Assembly (NCBI GenBank): GCA_007126835.1
Contig: SLAO01000092.1
Span: forward strand, 1 to 11,245
Direction: 5' to 3'
DNA: 11,245 nt
Source: Nitriliruptorales bacterium
GTDB taxonomy: Bacteria > Actinomycetota > Nitriliruptoria > Euzebyales > Egibacteraceae
The position numbers and the translations under genes were made by a program. Within the stretch, counting starts at the first letter, position 1; every line of letters starts with the position of its first letter. Shown one piece after another: positions 1 through 7,421 of this stretch. The notes under the pieces are model-generated. The model saw only the letters and a list, made by a program, of their open reading frames with translations. It made no database searches and was not told the DNA's origin.

Positions 1-1
1 C

Positions 2-1210
2 GCCAGGGCGGTCGGCGCCGGGGCGGTCGGCGCAGCCGCGTTGGCCCTGCACGCTGCCCGCAACGCCCGGCTGCTTCGGGTGCCCCCTCCGGTCGCGCGG
101 CGAGCAGTGCGAACTGCGCCGGCCGAGGGCGCGGTGACCCGGACGGGAACCGACGTCGCCCACCGTCCCCGCGTCAGCGTTCTGATCCCCGCACGCGACG
201 AAGCCGACCGAGTGGGATCGTGTGTGCGGGCCGTGCTGGCCAGCCGAGGCGTCGACTTCGAGGTGTGCGTCCTCGACGACAGCTCGGCCGACGACACCGC
301 CGGTGTGGCTCGTGCCGCTGCGGCGGGCGACATGCGCCTGCGGCTGCTGACCGGCCCCTCGCTGCCTGCCGGCTGGCTGGGAAAGCCGCACGCGTGCCAG
401 CAGCTAGCCGAGGCCGCCCGTGGCGAGGTGCTGGTGTTCCTCGACGCCGACGTCGAGCTCGCGCCGGACGGCCTTGCCCGCACCGTGGCAGCCGTCGACT
501 CCGGACCCTACGACCTTGTGTGCCCGTACCCTCGCCAAGTCGCCGAAGGGCCGGGACCCCGGCTGCTGCAACCGTTGCTGCAGTGGTCCTGGTTGACGTT
601 CCTGCCCCTGGGTGTGGCCGAGCGCCACCCTCGGCCCTCACTGGTCGCCGCCAACGGGCAGCTCGCCGCCTGCCGCGCCGCCCATTACCACCGGGCCGGC
701 GGCCACGCGGCGGTGCGTCACGCGGTGCTCGACGACCTCGAGCTCGGGCGCGCCTTCGTTCGCGCCGGCTTGATCGCCGGCGTCATGGACGGCACGGACG
801 TGGCCGCCTGCCGGATGTACCGGTCGTGGGCAGAGACGCGCGACGGCTACGCCAAGAGCCTGTGGGCAGCGTTTGGCTCTCCGGCTGGGGCGGGCGGGGC
901 GGCCGCCCTGCTCGCATGGTTGTTCGTCCTGCCCCCGCTCGCAGGTGTCGTGGGGTTGTTGAGACGGCGTCCCCGGCTGGCCTTGCCAGGGCTTGCCGGC
1001 TACGCCGCCGGGGTGGCCGGGCGGATGATCGCCGCGTCTCGAACCGGCGGTCGCGTGGGCGACGCGTACGCGCATCCGGTCAGCGTGGCAGCCCTGCTGT
1101 GGCTGCTTGGCCTGTCCTGGCAGCGAAGGCTCCGGGGCCAGCTCGAGTGGCGCGGCCGCTCGGTGGCACCGCCGCTTGGCGGGGCACCCTCACCGCCGCG
1201 TGCTCAGTGA
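2..1210 (+). CDS. Glycosyltransferase family 2, CrtQ-like, membrane-anchored (5' partial)
   Basis: A GT-A fold family 2 glycosyltransferase that would move a sugar from a nucleotide-sugar to a lipid-like acceptor at the membrane. Counting from a TTG at 41, the nucleotide-binding strand VSVLIPARDEADR is at residues 45-57, DDSSADDT at 79-86, GWLGKPHACQQL at 111-122, the metal-binding FLDADVE at 133-139, the catalytic-type DDLELGRAF at 231-239 and RMYRSW at 258-263. Hydrophobic segments near 287-307, 314-332 and 346-360 look like C-terminal membrane helices. The frame stays open to the left edge with an Ala/Gly/Val-rich stretch that looks like an N-terminal membrane helix, so the true start is probably outside the window and the TTG need not be used. 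It lies 46 nt before a carotenoid desaturase-type gene, which suggests carotenoid glycosylation as with staphylococcal CrtQ. The family is certain; the substrate is inferred. Confidence 0.88.
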   Translation, partial: ARAVGAGAVGAAALALHAARNARLLRVPPPVARRAVRTAPAEGAVTRTGTDVAHRPRVSVLIPARDEADRVGSCVRAVLASRGVDFEVCVLDDSSADDTAGVARAAAAGDMRLRLLTGPSLPAGWLGKPHACQQLAEAARGEVLVFLDADVELAPDGLARTVAAVDSGPYDLVCPYPRQVAEGPGPRLLQPLLQWSWLTFLPLGVAERHPRPSLVAANGQLAACRAAHYHRAGGHAAVRHAVLDDLELGRAFVRAGLIAGVMDGTDVAACRMYRSWAETRDGYAKSLWAAFGSPAGAGGAAALLAWLFVLPPLAGVVGLLRRRPRLALPGLAGYAAGVAGRMIAASRTGGRVGDAYAHPVSVAALLWLLGLSWQRRLRGQLEWRGRSVAPPLGGAPSPPRAQ

Positions 1211-1256
1211 GGTCTGAGTTCGTGGCGGACGTGGCAGACGCGGGCACGGTGACCCG

Positions 1257-2753
1257 GTGAGCCGGGTGGTCGTGATCGGCGCAGGCGTCGGCGGCTTAGC
1301 CGCCGCCGCTCGACTGGCAGCGGCCGGCCACGAGGTCACCGTCTACGAGCAGGCCGAGACCGTCGGCGGCAAGCTCGGAGTCCACCGCCGTGACGGGTTC
1401 ACCTTCGACACCGGCCCGTCCCTGCTGACCATGCCCCACGTGCTCGCCGACACGTTCGCCGCCACGGGGGCCAGCATGGACGGGCGGCTCGACCTGGTTG
1501 CCGTCGATCCGATCGCGCGCTACCAGTTCGCTGACGGGGCGCACGTTGACGTGCCGGCTGATCCGCACGCTCGCGAAGCCGCGCTCGACGACGGCCTGTC
1601 GCCGGGCGCCGGTCGTGACTGGGCGCGTTTCCTCGAGCGTGGACGGGCGATCTGGCACGCGGTGGAGCAGCCCTTCCTGCGTCAGCCCGTCGACGCTGCC
1701 GCGCTGGCTCGACGCCTGCGGGACCTGCCGACCATCGCTCCCGGGTGGACGTTACGGGGGCTGGCTCACAGCTACCTGGCCGACCCGCGCCTGCGCATGA
1801 TGGCGGATCGGTACGCCACGTACGCGGGCAGCGATCCCCGGCGCGCGCCAGCGGCGCTGGCCACCATCCCGTACATCGAGTCGGCCTACGGCGCCTGGTA
1901 CGTGCGCGACGGTCTGGGCACCGTCGCGCACGCCCTCGCGGGGCGCGCCCGCGAGCTCGGCGCGGCCGTGCACACCGAAGCCGAGGTCACCGCCGTGGAG
2001 ACCGCCGGGACGGGGGTCCCCGGAACCCGGGTCTCCGGCGTCCGGGTCCGCGGCGCGGGGCCAAGCGGCACGCGGGAGGAGCGGCTACCAGCCGACGTGG
2101 TCGTGGCCAACGTCGATGCGACGCACCTGTACGGCGGATTGCTCAGCGGCTCCCGAACTGCCCGCCACCACCGGAGGCTGACCCGCCGAACGCCATCGCT
2201 GTCGGGATTCGTGCTGCTGCTCGGCGTCCGCGGCCACACGCCCGGGATCGCGCACCACAACGTGCTGTTCCCGGCCGACTACGACGCCGAGTTCGATGCG
2301 CTGTTCGGCCGGCACCCCCGCCCCGTGCCCGACCCCACGCTCTACGTGGTTCGTCCCGACGATCCAGCGGTGGCCCCCGTCGGTCACGAGGCGTGGTTCG
2401 TGCTCGCAAACGCGCCAGTGCAAGGACGCGTGGACTGGCGGGAACCCGGTGCAGCGAAGCGCTACGCCACCCACCTGCTAAGCGTCCTGGCCCGTCGTGG
2501 CATGGACGTGACCGACCGCCTGGTCTTCCTCGAGACCCGCTCCCCGGCCGACCTCGCAGACCGCACCCGCGCGGTAGGGGGCGCGATCTACGGCACGGCT
2601 TCGCACGGGCCGCGAGCGGCGTTCCTTCGCCCGGCCAACGCCTCACCGATCAAAGGCCTTCACCTCGTCGGCGGGTCCGCGCACCCCGGCGGCGGGGTCC
2701 CGCTCGTCCTGCTGTCCGCCGCGATCGTGGCTGAGCAGGTGGGGCCGGCGTAG
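1257..2753 (+). CDS. CrtI/CrtN/CrtP-family FAD-dependent carotenoid desaturase or oxidase
   Basis: A flavoprotein of the phytoene desaturase family, expected to desaturate or oxidise a C30-C50 carotenoid. The 498 residues are close to the family norm. The Rossmann FAD site is at the N-terminus (VVVIGAGVGGLAAAARL, residues 4-20, with acidic E31 after the second strand). VGGK follows at 36-39 and FDTGPSLLTMP at 50-60. GAWYVRDGLGTVAHAL lies near 212-227, and the C-terminal FAD signature GGSAHPGGGVP at 471-481. The GTG start is the first start codon after an in-frame stop at 1215 and places the FAD strand correctly. A Gly/Val/Arg-rich stretch at residues 251-275 looks like an expanded surface loop. 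The Shine-Dalgarno is weak; it probably shares a transcript with the glycosyltransferase upstream. Motifs alone do not separate desaturase (CrtI/CrtN) from terminal oxidase (CrtP); the neighbour favours a late tailoring step. Confidence 0.9.
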   Translation: MSRVVVIGAGVGGLAAAARLAAAGHEVTVYEQAETVGGKLGVHRRDGFTFDTGPSLLTMPHVLADTFAATGASMDGRLDLVAVDPIARYQFADGAHVDVPADPHAREAALDDGLSPGAGRDWARFLERGRAIWHAVEQPFLRQPVDAAALARRLRDLPTIAPGWTLRGLAHSYLADPRLRMMADRYATYAGSDPRRAPAALATIPYIESAYGAWYVRDGLGTVAHALAGRARELGAAVHTEAEVTAVETAGTGVPGTRVSGVRVRGAGPSGTREERLPADVVVANVDATHLYGGLLSGSRTARHHRRLTRRTPSLSGFVLLLGVRGHTPGIAHHNVLFPADYDAEFDALFGRHPRPVPDPTLYVVRPDDPAVAPVGHEAWFVLANAPVQGRVDWREPGAAKRYATHLLSVLARRGMDVTDRLVFLETRSPADLADRTRAVGGAIYGTASHGPRAAFLRPANASPIKGLHLVGGSAHPGGGVPLVLLSAAIVAEQVGPA

Positions 2754-2795
2754 CGAGAGCACGGGCGGCCGGGAGCTCGGCGGTAAAGCGCGGCA

Positions 2796-2831
2796 GGTGG
2801 GCTCAGGGTGCTGCGCAGGGGCCTGCTCACC
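2796..2831. terminator. Weak stem-loop between convergent genes (possible terminator)
   Basis: GGTGGGC at 2796-2802 can pair with GCTCACC at 2825-2831 (one G-U pair). The stem continues as AGG/CCT after a 2-nt bulge. It sits in the 73-bp convergent gap and runs over the stop codon of hyuB. There is no T-run on either strand, so intrinsic termination is doubtful. Confidence 0.2.
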
Positions 2832-4521
2832 GTGGCTGCTCGGACTTGTCGGGCGGCGGCTCGTCGGGCGGGCCCCAGCCTCCCCCGCCGGGCGTCGCCA
2901 CCCGCACTCGGTCTCCGGCGTGCAGCGTCCACGTGCCCTTCGACGGCACCGGCTCCTCGGTGCCGTCGGCACGCACGATCGCGTCGCGGCCAGCCGCGCC
3001 GGCGCCGCCGCCGGCAAGCCCCCAAGGCCCTCGCCATCGCCGCTCGCCCTGCAGCGTCAGCACGGCCTGAGGGCAGGTGACCTCGACCTCCCGGACGACG
3101 CCGTCTCCGCCGCGGTGACGCCCTTGCCCGCCCGAGTCCGCGCGCAGCTCTGCTCGCCGGACCCGAAGGGGGTAGGCGAGCTCGAGCGCCTCGGCCGGGG
3201 TGTTGCGCGTGTTGGTCATCCCGGTGTGCACCCCCGACATCCCGTCGCGGGTCGGGGTGGCGCCCTCGCCGCCGGCGATGGTCTCGTAATAGCTGAACGC
3301 CGGGTCGGCGGACCCGAGCAGCAGGTTGTTCATGGTGCCCTGACTGGCCGCGGGAACGCGCTCGGGAAGCGCCTGGGCGAACGCTCCGAGCAGCACGTCG
3401 ACGATGCGCTGGCTGGTCTCGACGTTGCCAGCCGCGACCGGGGCCGGCGGCGCCGCGTCAACGATCGTGCCTGGGGCCGTCACCACGTCCAGCGCTCGGT
3501 AGCAGCCCTCGTTGGGGGGTGCGTCAGGGTCGGTGAGCATCCGGAACACGAAGAACGCGCTGGACTGGGTCACCGCGCGGACCGCGTTGAGTGGTGCGGC
3601 GACTTGACCTCCCGAGCTGCGGAAATCCGCGGTCACGGCGTCCCCGTCGACCGTGAGCGTGACGGCGATCTCGACCCCGTCGCCGACCTCGAGCAAGTCT
3701 GTGAACGCATAGACCCCGTCGGGGATCGCGGTCACTGCGGCGCGCACCCGCCGGTCGGTGTAGTCGCACACCGCCGTCATCGCTCGGGCCAGCCCCTCGA
3801 TACCGTAGCGGTGACCCAGCGAAGCCAGCCGCTGGGCGCCGACGTGGTTGGCGGCGAACTGCGCGCGCAGGTCACCGCGCCGCTCGTCAGGGGTCCGGCT
3901 GTTGGCAGCGATCAGCCCGAGGACGTCCTCGCGGACCCCGTCGGCGTCGGCAACGATCACCGGCGGGATCCGGACACCCTCCATGGCGATGTCGGTGGCC
4001 GAGGCCGGCATCGATCCTGGCGCCGCGCCGCCGACGTCGGCGTGGTGCGCGCGGTTGGCGACGTAGCCAAGTAGCCGGCCGTCTTCGTCCCCGACAGCCG
4101 CCACGAGGGTGAGGTCGGGAAGGTGTGTGCCGCCCTGGTACGGGTCGTTCAGGGCAACCTGCACGCCGGGCGCCAGCCGGTCGCCGAAGGCGTCGATCGC
4201 GGCGATGACCGAGGCTGGCATCGCGCCCAGGTGGACCGGGATGTGCTCGGCCTGGGCCACCATCGCCCCACGAGCGTCGAAGACGGCGGCCGAGCAGTCG
4301 GCGCGCTCTTTGATGTTCGGCGAGTACGACGCCCGCCGCAACGCGGCTCCCATCTCGTCGGCCACCCCGGCCAGGGCGTGGCGCACCACCTCGAGCTCGA
4401 CGGCGCTGAGGTTGTTCCCGCTCCGCCCTTGGCTGCTCCGCCCTTGGCTGCTCCGCCCTTGGCTGCTCCGCGCTTTGCCGCGCCGCCCCTGGCCGTCGGG
4501 CCCCTCGCGCTGGTCACTCAT
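2827..4521 (-). CDS. hyuB: Hydantoinase/oxoprolinase subunit B (HyuB family)
   Basis: Subunit B of an ATP-dependent hydantoinase/oxoprolinase-type enzyme, which opens cyclic amides such as N-methylhydantoin or 5-oxoproline together with subunit A in the cytoplasm. The hallmarks run in order: LEVVRHAL (43-50), YSPNIKERADCSAAVFD (66-82), HIPVHLGAMP (93-102), NDPYQGGTHLPDL (125-137), ANRAHHADVGGAAPGSMP (155-172) and EGVRIPP (181-187). The C-terminal end carries the family's DSGGQGRHRGGDGVVRE and TPGGGGWGPP. The 564 residues are the usual size. The ATG start overlaps the hyuA stop by 8 nt, which indicates translational coupling. Unusually, the first 37 or so residues are a basic, Ser/Gln/Gly-rich tail containing three exact SQGRS repeats, absent from the family core. 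The true substrate cannot be read from sequence. Confidence 0.95.
   Translation of the reverse strand: MSDQREGPDGQGRRGKARSSQGRSSQGRSSQGRSGNNLSAVELEVVRHALAGVADEMGAALRRASYSPNIKERADCSAAVFDARGAMVAQAEHIPVHLGAMPASVIAAIDAFGDRLAPGVQVALNDPYQGGTHLPDLTLVAAVGDEDGRLLGYVANRAHHADVGGAAPGSMPASATDIAMEGVRIPPVIVADADGVREDVLGLIAANSRTPDERRGDLRAQFAANHVGAQRLASLGHRYGIEGLARAMTAVCDYTDRRVRAAVTAIPDGVYAFTDLLEVGDGVEIAVTLTVDGDAVTADFRSSGGQVAAPLNAVRAVTQSSAFFVFRMLTDPDAPPNEGCYRALDVVTAPGTIVDAAPPAPVAAGNVETSQRIVDVLLGAFAQALPERVPAASQGTMNNLLLGSADPAFSYYETIAGGEGATPTRDGMSGVHTGMTNTRNTPAEALELAYPLRVRRAELRADSGGQGRHRGGDGVVREVEVTCPQAVLTLQGERRWRGPWGLAGGGAGAAGRDAIVRADGTEEPVPSKGTWTLHAGDRVRVATPGGGGWGPPDEPPPDKSEQPR
4421..4471 (-). repeat. 15-bp tandem repeat coding SQGRS in the HyuB N-terminus
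   Basis: Three exact copies of CTCCGCCCTTGGCTG (plus strand) lie at 4421-4435, 4436-4450 and 4451-4465, with the first 6 bases of a fourth at 4466-4471. On the coding strand each unit adds the pentapeptide SQGRS in frame. A 15-bp unit keeps the frame as copies are gained or lost, so the tail length is likely to vary between strains. Confidence 0.95.
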
Positions 4522-6505
4522 CCCAGGTCACCACCAGGTTTCCCACGGCGTCCACGAGGGCGCGCTCGCCGACACCCAGCAGCGTGGTGGTGTCGGACTG
4601 CTCGATGAGCGCCGGTCCTTCGATCGCATCGTGGGGGGTCATGCCTGCTCGATCACAGACCCGGGCGGTGACCGCCTCGCCACCGATGTGGATGCGCCGC
4701 CGACGGTCGGGTCCAGCCTTCCCCTGATCCCACGCGCTGGGCAGAGCCTCAAGCGCCGGGTCGGCCTCAGCGACCACCCTCGCGGTGACGATGTGCACGG
4801 GCTCGTTCGTCATCGCGTACCCATAGGCGGTGCGGTGCGCACGGTGGAACGCACCCGCGACGTCGCCGTCGGGGGGGATGTCGATGCGCAGCTCGTGTGA
4901 CTGGCCGGCATACCGACAGTCGGCCACGCGCGTCGAGGTCGGCTCCGCGCCCGGCCGCTGCCGGCGCAACTCGGCGATGGCTTCGCGTTCGAGCGCCGTC
5001 CAGACATCGGCGATGTCGTCCGACGGGCTGGACATGACCGTGCGCATAGCCTCGTAGCGCAGCGGCGCCAGTAGCAGGCCGAGGGCCGACAGCACCCCGG
5101 GGGCTGGGGGGATCACGACGGCTGCGCACCCCAACTCGCGGGCCAGCGCGGTGGCGTGCAGCGGGCCCGCTCCGCCGTAGGCGACCAACGCGAGGTCGGC
5201 CGGGTCCACGCCTCGTTCGGTGGATACCCGCCGCAGCGCCCGCGCCATCGTCGCCCTGACCACGGTCAGTACGCCCGCAGCCCCATCCGCCGCGTCAGAC
5301 AGCCTGGTGATCGCGCGTCGGGCGGCGGCGACGTCGAGTCGCAGCCCCCCTCCGAGTTCACGGTCAGGGTCGAGGTGGCCGAGGACGGCGTGGGCGTCGG
5401 TCACCGCCGGCTCGGTGCCGCCGCGGCCGTAGCACGCCGGCCCGGGAACGGCGCCGGCCGACCTCGGCCCCACCCGCAGCGCTCCGCCGGGATCGACCCA
5501 GGCCAGCGATCCGCCTCCGGCACCCACGGTGTGGATGGCCACGGCCGGGGTGCGAAACGGCATCCCATCGATCGCCGCGTCGGTGGCGATCTCCGGTCGG
5601 CCGCTGCGGATCAGGCAGACGTCGGTCGAGGTGCCCCCCATGTCGAACGCGATCGCGTCGTCGAATCCCGCCGAAGCCGCGACCGCACCGGCTGCGACCA
5701 CGCCGGCGGCCGGCCCCGATAGGAGGGTGTGCACTGGCGCCGCGGCGGCGAAGTCGAGCCCGGCGGTCCCACCGCCCGAGGTCATCACCGTGATGCCCGT
5801 CTGGGGCAACCGGCGGTCCAACTCCGCGAGATACCCCTGCATGACCGGTGCGATCGCGGCGTTGAGCACGCAGGTCGAGGCTCGTTCGTACTCGCGGAAC
5901 TCGGGGAGCAACGCGCTGCCGCGGGTCACCGGGACGCCCAGGCGTCCGGCCAGCGCGTCGGACAGGCGCCGTTCGTGGTCGTCCGCGGCGAAGCCGAACA
6001 GCAAGCTCACGGCCACCGAGTCGGGCTCGAGGGCGGCCACCGCGTCGACGACCCGCTCGACCTCCTCGTGGGTGAGCGGGACCAGCGGCTCCCCGTCGGG
6101 CAGGGTGCGCTCGTGCGCGGTGACCGTCCCCGCTGCGAGGTGAGCGGTCCTCGTCACGCTGAGGTCGTACAGCGAGGGGCGATCCTGACGGGCGATGCTA
6201 AGCACGTCGGCGAAGCCGTCGGTGGTCACGAGCACCGTTCGGGCGATCTCGCGTTCCAGGACGGCGTTGGTGGCCGTGGTCGTCCCGTGGGCCATGACGG
6301 CGACCCGGTCGGACGCGCCGGCCCCGAGCCGCAACCCGTCGAGGACACCGTCGACCTGGTCGCTCGGGGTGGTCGGGACCTTCACCGCACGGGGTCGAGC
6401 GGTCAGGACCACGACGTCGGTGAACGTGCCGCCAACGTCGACGCCGGCGGTGGCGGTAGCGGCGGCGGGGCTGACGCTGGAGTCCTCGCCCGGTTGCTCG
6501 CTCAC
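4514..6505 (-). CDS. hyuA: Hydantoinase/oxoprolinase subunit A (HyuA family)
   Basis: Subunit A, the ATP-binding partner of HyuB, with an actin/hexokinase-like fold that drives ATP-dependent opening of a cyclic amide. The 663 residues are typical. In order: the N-terminal phosphate-binding GVDVGGTFTDVV (21-32), AHGTTTATNAVLERE (72-86), the core TSGGGTAGL (242-250), HTLLSGPAAGVV (259-270), the second phosphate loop FDMGGTSTDVCLI (287-299), HTVGAGGGSLAWVD (325-338), AVPGPACYGRGGTEP (352-366), VAYGGAGPLHA (441-451) and PPAPGVLSALGLL (466-478). The start is GTG at 6505, chosen because it sits just ahead of the first family strand; its own Shine-Dalgarno is poor (AAGG about 10 nt upstream). The stop codon of a possible small ORF overlaps this GTG, so coupling may explain the weak site. 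HyuB follows with an 8-nt overlap. Confidence 0.95.
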   Translation of the reverse strand: MSEQPGEDSSVSPAAATATAGVDVGGTFTDVVVLTARPRAVKVPTTPSDQVDGVLDGLRLGAGASDRVAVMAHGTTTATNAVLEREIARTVLVTTDGFADVLSIARQDRPSLYDLSVTRTAHLAAGTVTAHERTLPDGEPLVPLTHEEVERVVDAVAALEPDSVAVSLLFGFAADDHERRLSDALAGRLGVPVTRGSALLPEFREYERASTCVLNAAIAPVMQGYLAELDRRLPQTGITVMTSGGGTAGLDFAAAAPVHTLLSGPAAGVVAAGAVAASAGFDDAIAFDMGGTSTDVCLIRSGRPEIATDAAIDGMPFRTPAVAIHTVGAGGGSLAWVDPGGALRVGPRSAGAVPGPACYGRGGTEPAVTDAHAVLGHLDPDRELGGGLRLDVAAARRAITRLSDAADGAAGVLTVVRATMARALRRVSTERGVDPADLALVAYGGAGPLHATALARELGCAAVVIPPAPGVLSALGLLLAPLRYEAMRTVMSSPSDDIADVWTALEREAIAELRRQRPGAEPTSTRVADCRYAGQSHELRIDIPPDGDVAGAFHRAHRTAYGYAMTNEPVHIVTARVVAEADPALEALPSAWDQGKAGPDRRRRIHIGGEAVTARVCDRAGMTPHDAIEGPALIEQSDTTTLLGVGERALVDAVGNLVVTWDE

Positions 6506-6600
6506 TGACGCTGTGCCTTGGTGACGGTGGGCAGATGCCTGCCGATGCGCTGGTCAGCGATCCGTCGCCTGATCGGTGTGCGGGTTTTTGCCCTCGGCAC
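6502..6600 (-). CDS. Possible 32-aa basic small ORF / leader peptide before hyuA
   Basis: A short reading frame starting at GTG (6600-6598 on the minus strand), preceded by a consensus Shine-Dalgarno AAGGAG (6613-6608) with a 7-nt spacer, the best-placed ribosome site seen in this stretch. It encodes 32 residues beginning MPRAKTRTPIRRRIADQRIG, very rich in Arg/Lys with almost no acidic residues. Its TGA (6504-6502) overlaps the GTG of hyuA in a GTGA arrangement, and its start lies 50 nt after the phosphatidyltransferase stop. Against it: codon use is less GC-biased than in neighbouring genes (about 75% G/C at third positions, three AGG codons, one AAA), and no family is recognised. It could be a real small protein, a coupling or leader peptide, or chance. 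Confidence 0.45.
   Translation of the reverse strand: MPRAKTRTPIRRRIADQRIGRHLPTVTKAQRQ
6570..6583. repeat. 14-bp direct repeat, copy 1
   Basis: TGATCGGTGTGCGG, identical to 6631-6644, start-to-start distance 61 bp. This copy lies inside the small ORF ahead of hyuA. Confidence 0.9.
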
Positions 6601-6607
6601 GGCAGTG

Positions 6608-6613
6608 CTCCTT
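6608..6613 (-). promoter_or_regulatory. Strong ribosome binding site AAGGAG
   Basis: AAGGAG on the minus strand, 7 nt before the GTG at 6600. It is too far (about 100 nt) to serve hyuA directly, so either it drives the small ORF or it is fortuitous. Confidence 0.5.
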
Positions 6614-6630
6614 CTGGCCAGCCGGCGTCG

Positions 6631-6644
6631 TGATCGGTGTGCGG
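6631..6644. repeat. 14-bp direct repeat, copy 2
   Basis: Second exact copy of TGATCGGTGTGCGG, between the phosphatidyltransferase stop and the AAGGAG site on the minus strand. The pair flanks that ribosome site, so the repeats could be regulator half-sites or a small duplication. Confidence 0.9.
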
Positions 6645-6650
6645 CCGGAC

Positions 6651-7421
6651 TCATCCTGCCGCACCGTCGCCATCGTCGGCGAGCGCCCGTCGCAACGCGA
6701 TCAGCAACTGCACGAGTCCGACCGCGCTCAGCGCCGCGAGGATCGCCAGTGCGACACCGGCTGCCTCGGACGCCCTTTGGGGGACCGCGCCGGCGACCAC
6801 CAGGCCAATGCCGCAGGCCAGGACGCGGGTCGGGCGCTCACCCACGGTGACGGCGCCGACCTCACCCGCCCCGGCGTGGCTGCCGCGAGCTCGGGCGTAC
6901 TCGTGCAGCAGCACCGCACCGCCCACGGCCACTCCGAGCAAGGGCCACGCGCCGAGCAGCACCAGGGCCGCCACGTAGCCGAGGTCGGCCACGCGATCCA
7001 CCAGCGAATCTAGGAGGTACCCCCATCGGCTCCCGCGCGAGGTCATGACCGCGACGGCTCCGTCGAGCCCGTCGATCACCCCAGACAGCGTCACGAGCAA
7101 CGCCCCCACCAGCGCCCACCGACCCCCCGCGGCGGCACACACGAGCGCTCCCGCGACCGGCCACAGCGCGAACGTCGTGATCGCGTCGGGTGCGACCCCG
7201 CGCCGCGCCAGGGGGTGGGCCACGCGGTGCACCACCGTCAGCCAGCCCCGCACCCAGACGTTGGCGCTGGGGTCGTAGTCCCCATGGGCGGCGCGCCAGC
7301 GCTGCAGGTACTCGGCACGGCCGGGCACGGCCTCCGTGGGCGGCGTCGCGAGCATCCACGCTGCCACGAGGTGGACGAGCGCGGCCGCGGCGACGATCCC
7401 CCCGAGCAGCCCAGCGTCCAT
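6651..7421 (-). CDS. CDP-alcohol phosphatidyltransferase family membrane protein
   Basis: An integral membrane enzyme that would transfer a phospho-alcohol from a CDP-activated donor to a lipid or polyol acceptor. The family signature D-x2-D-G-x2-A-R-x8-G-x3-D-x3-D is present at residues 117-142 with all four aspartates (D117, D120, D138, D142), but the usual Arg after the Ala is Val125. From memory, a DGAVAV form also occurs in some other actinobacterial members, so it is probably a subfamily trait rather than damage. Hydrophobic segments lie at about 5-25, 82-100, 102-118, 146-172, 199-215 and 219-240. The length, 256 residues, is slightly longer than many members because of an N-terminal helix and a hydrophilic segment (26-60). 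The ATG at 7421 has no good Shine-Dalgarno but a TATGGT box ends 6 nt upstream, consistent with a leaderless mRNA. The lipid product cannot be named. Confidence 0.85.
   Translation of the reverse strand: MDAGLLGGIVAAAALVHLVAAWMLATPPTEAVPGRAEYLQRWRAAHGDYDPSANVWVRGWLTVVHRVAHPLARRGVAPDAITTFALWPVAGALVCAAAGGRWALVGALLVTLSGVIDGLDGAVAVMTSRGSRWGYLLDSLVDRVADLGYVAALVLLGAWPLLGVAVGGAVLLHEYARARGSHAGAGEVGAVTVGERPTRVLACGIGLVVAGAVPQRASEAAGVALAILAALSAVGLVQLLIALRRALADDGDGAAG

Noticed and set aside
220..1260. 346-codon open frame in another plus frame over the glycosyltransferase
   Set aside because: Arg-rich off-frame translation of a gene with clear GT2 motifs.
1745..2734. 329-codon open frame inside the carotenoid desaturase
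   Set aside because: Arg/Pro-rich off-frame shadow; the FAD signatures are in the other frame.
2797..4074. 425-codon open frame on the plus strand
   Set aside because: It is antisense to hyuB, whose motifs are unmistakable; composition is Arg/Gly/Val-rich noise.
6575..6598. Intrinsic terminator around GGGTTTTTGCCC between the phosphatidyltransferase and hyuA
   Set aside because: The stem is only three base pairs and the T-run is in the loop, not after a stem.
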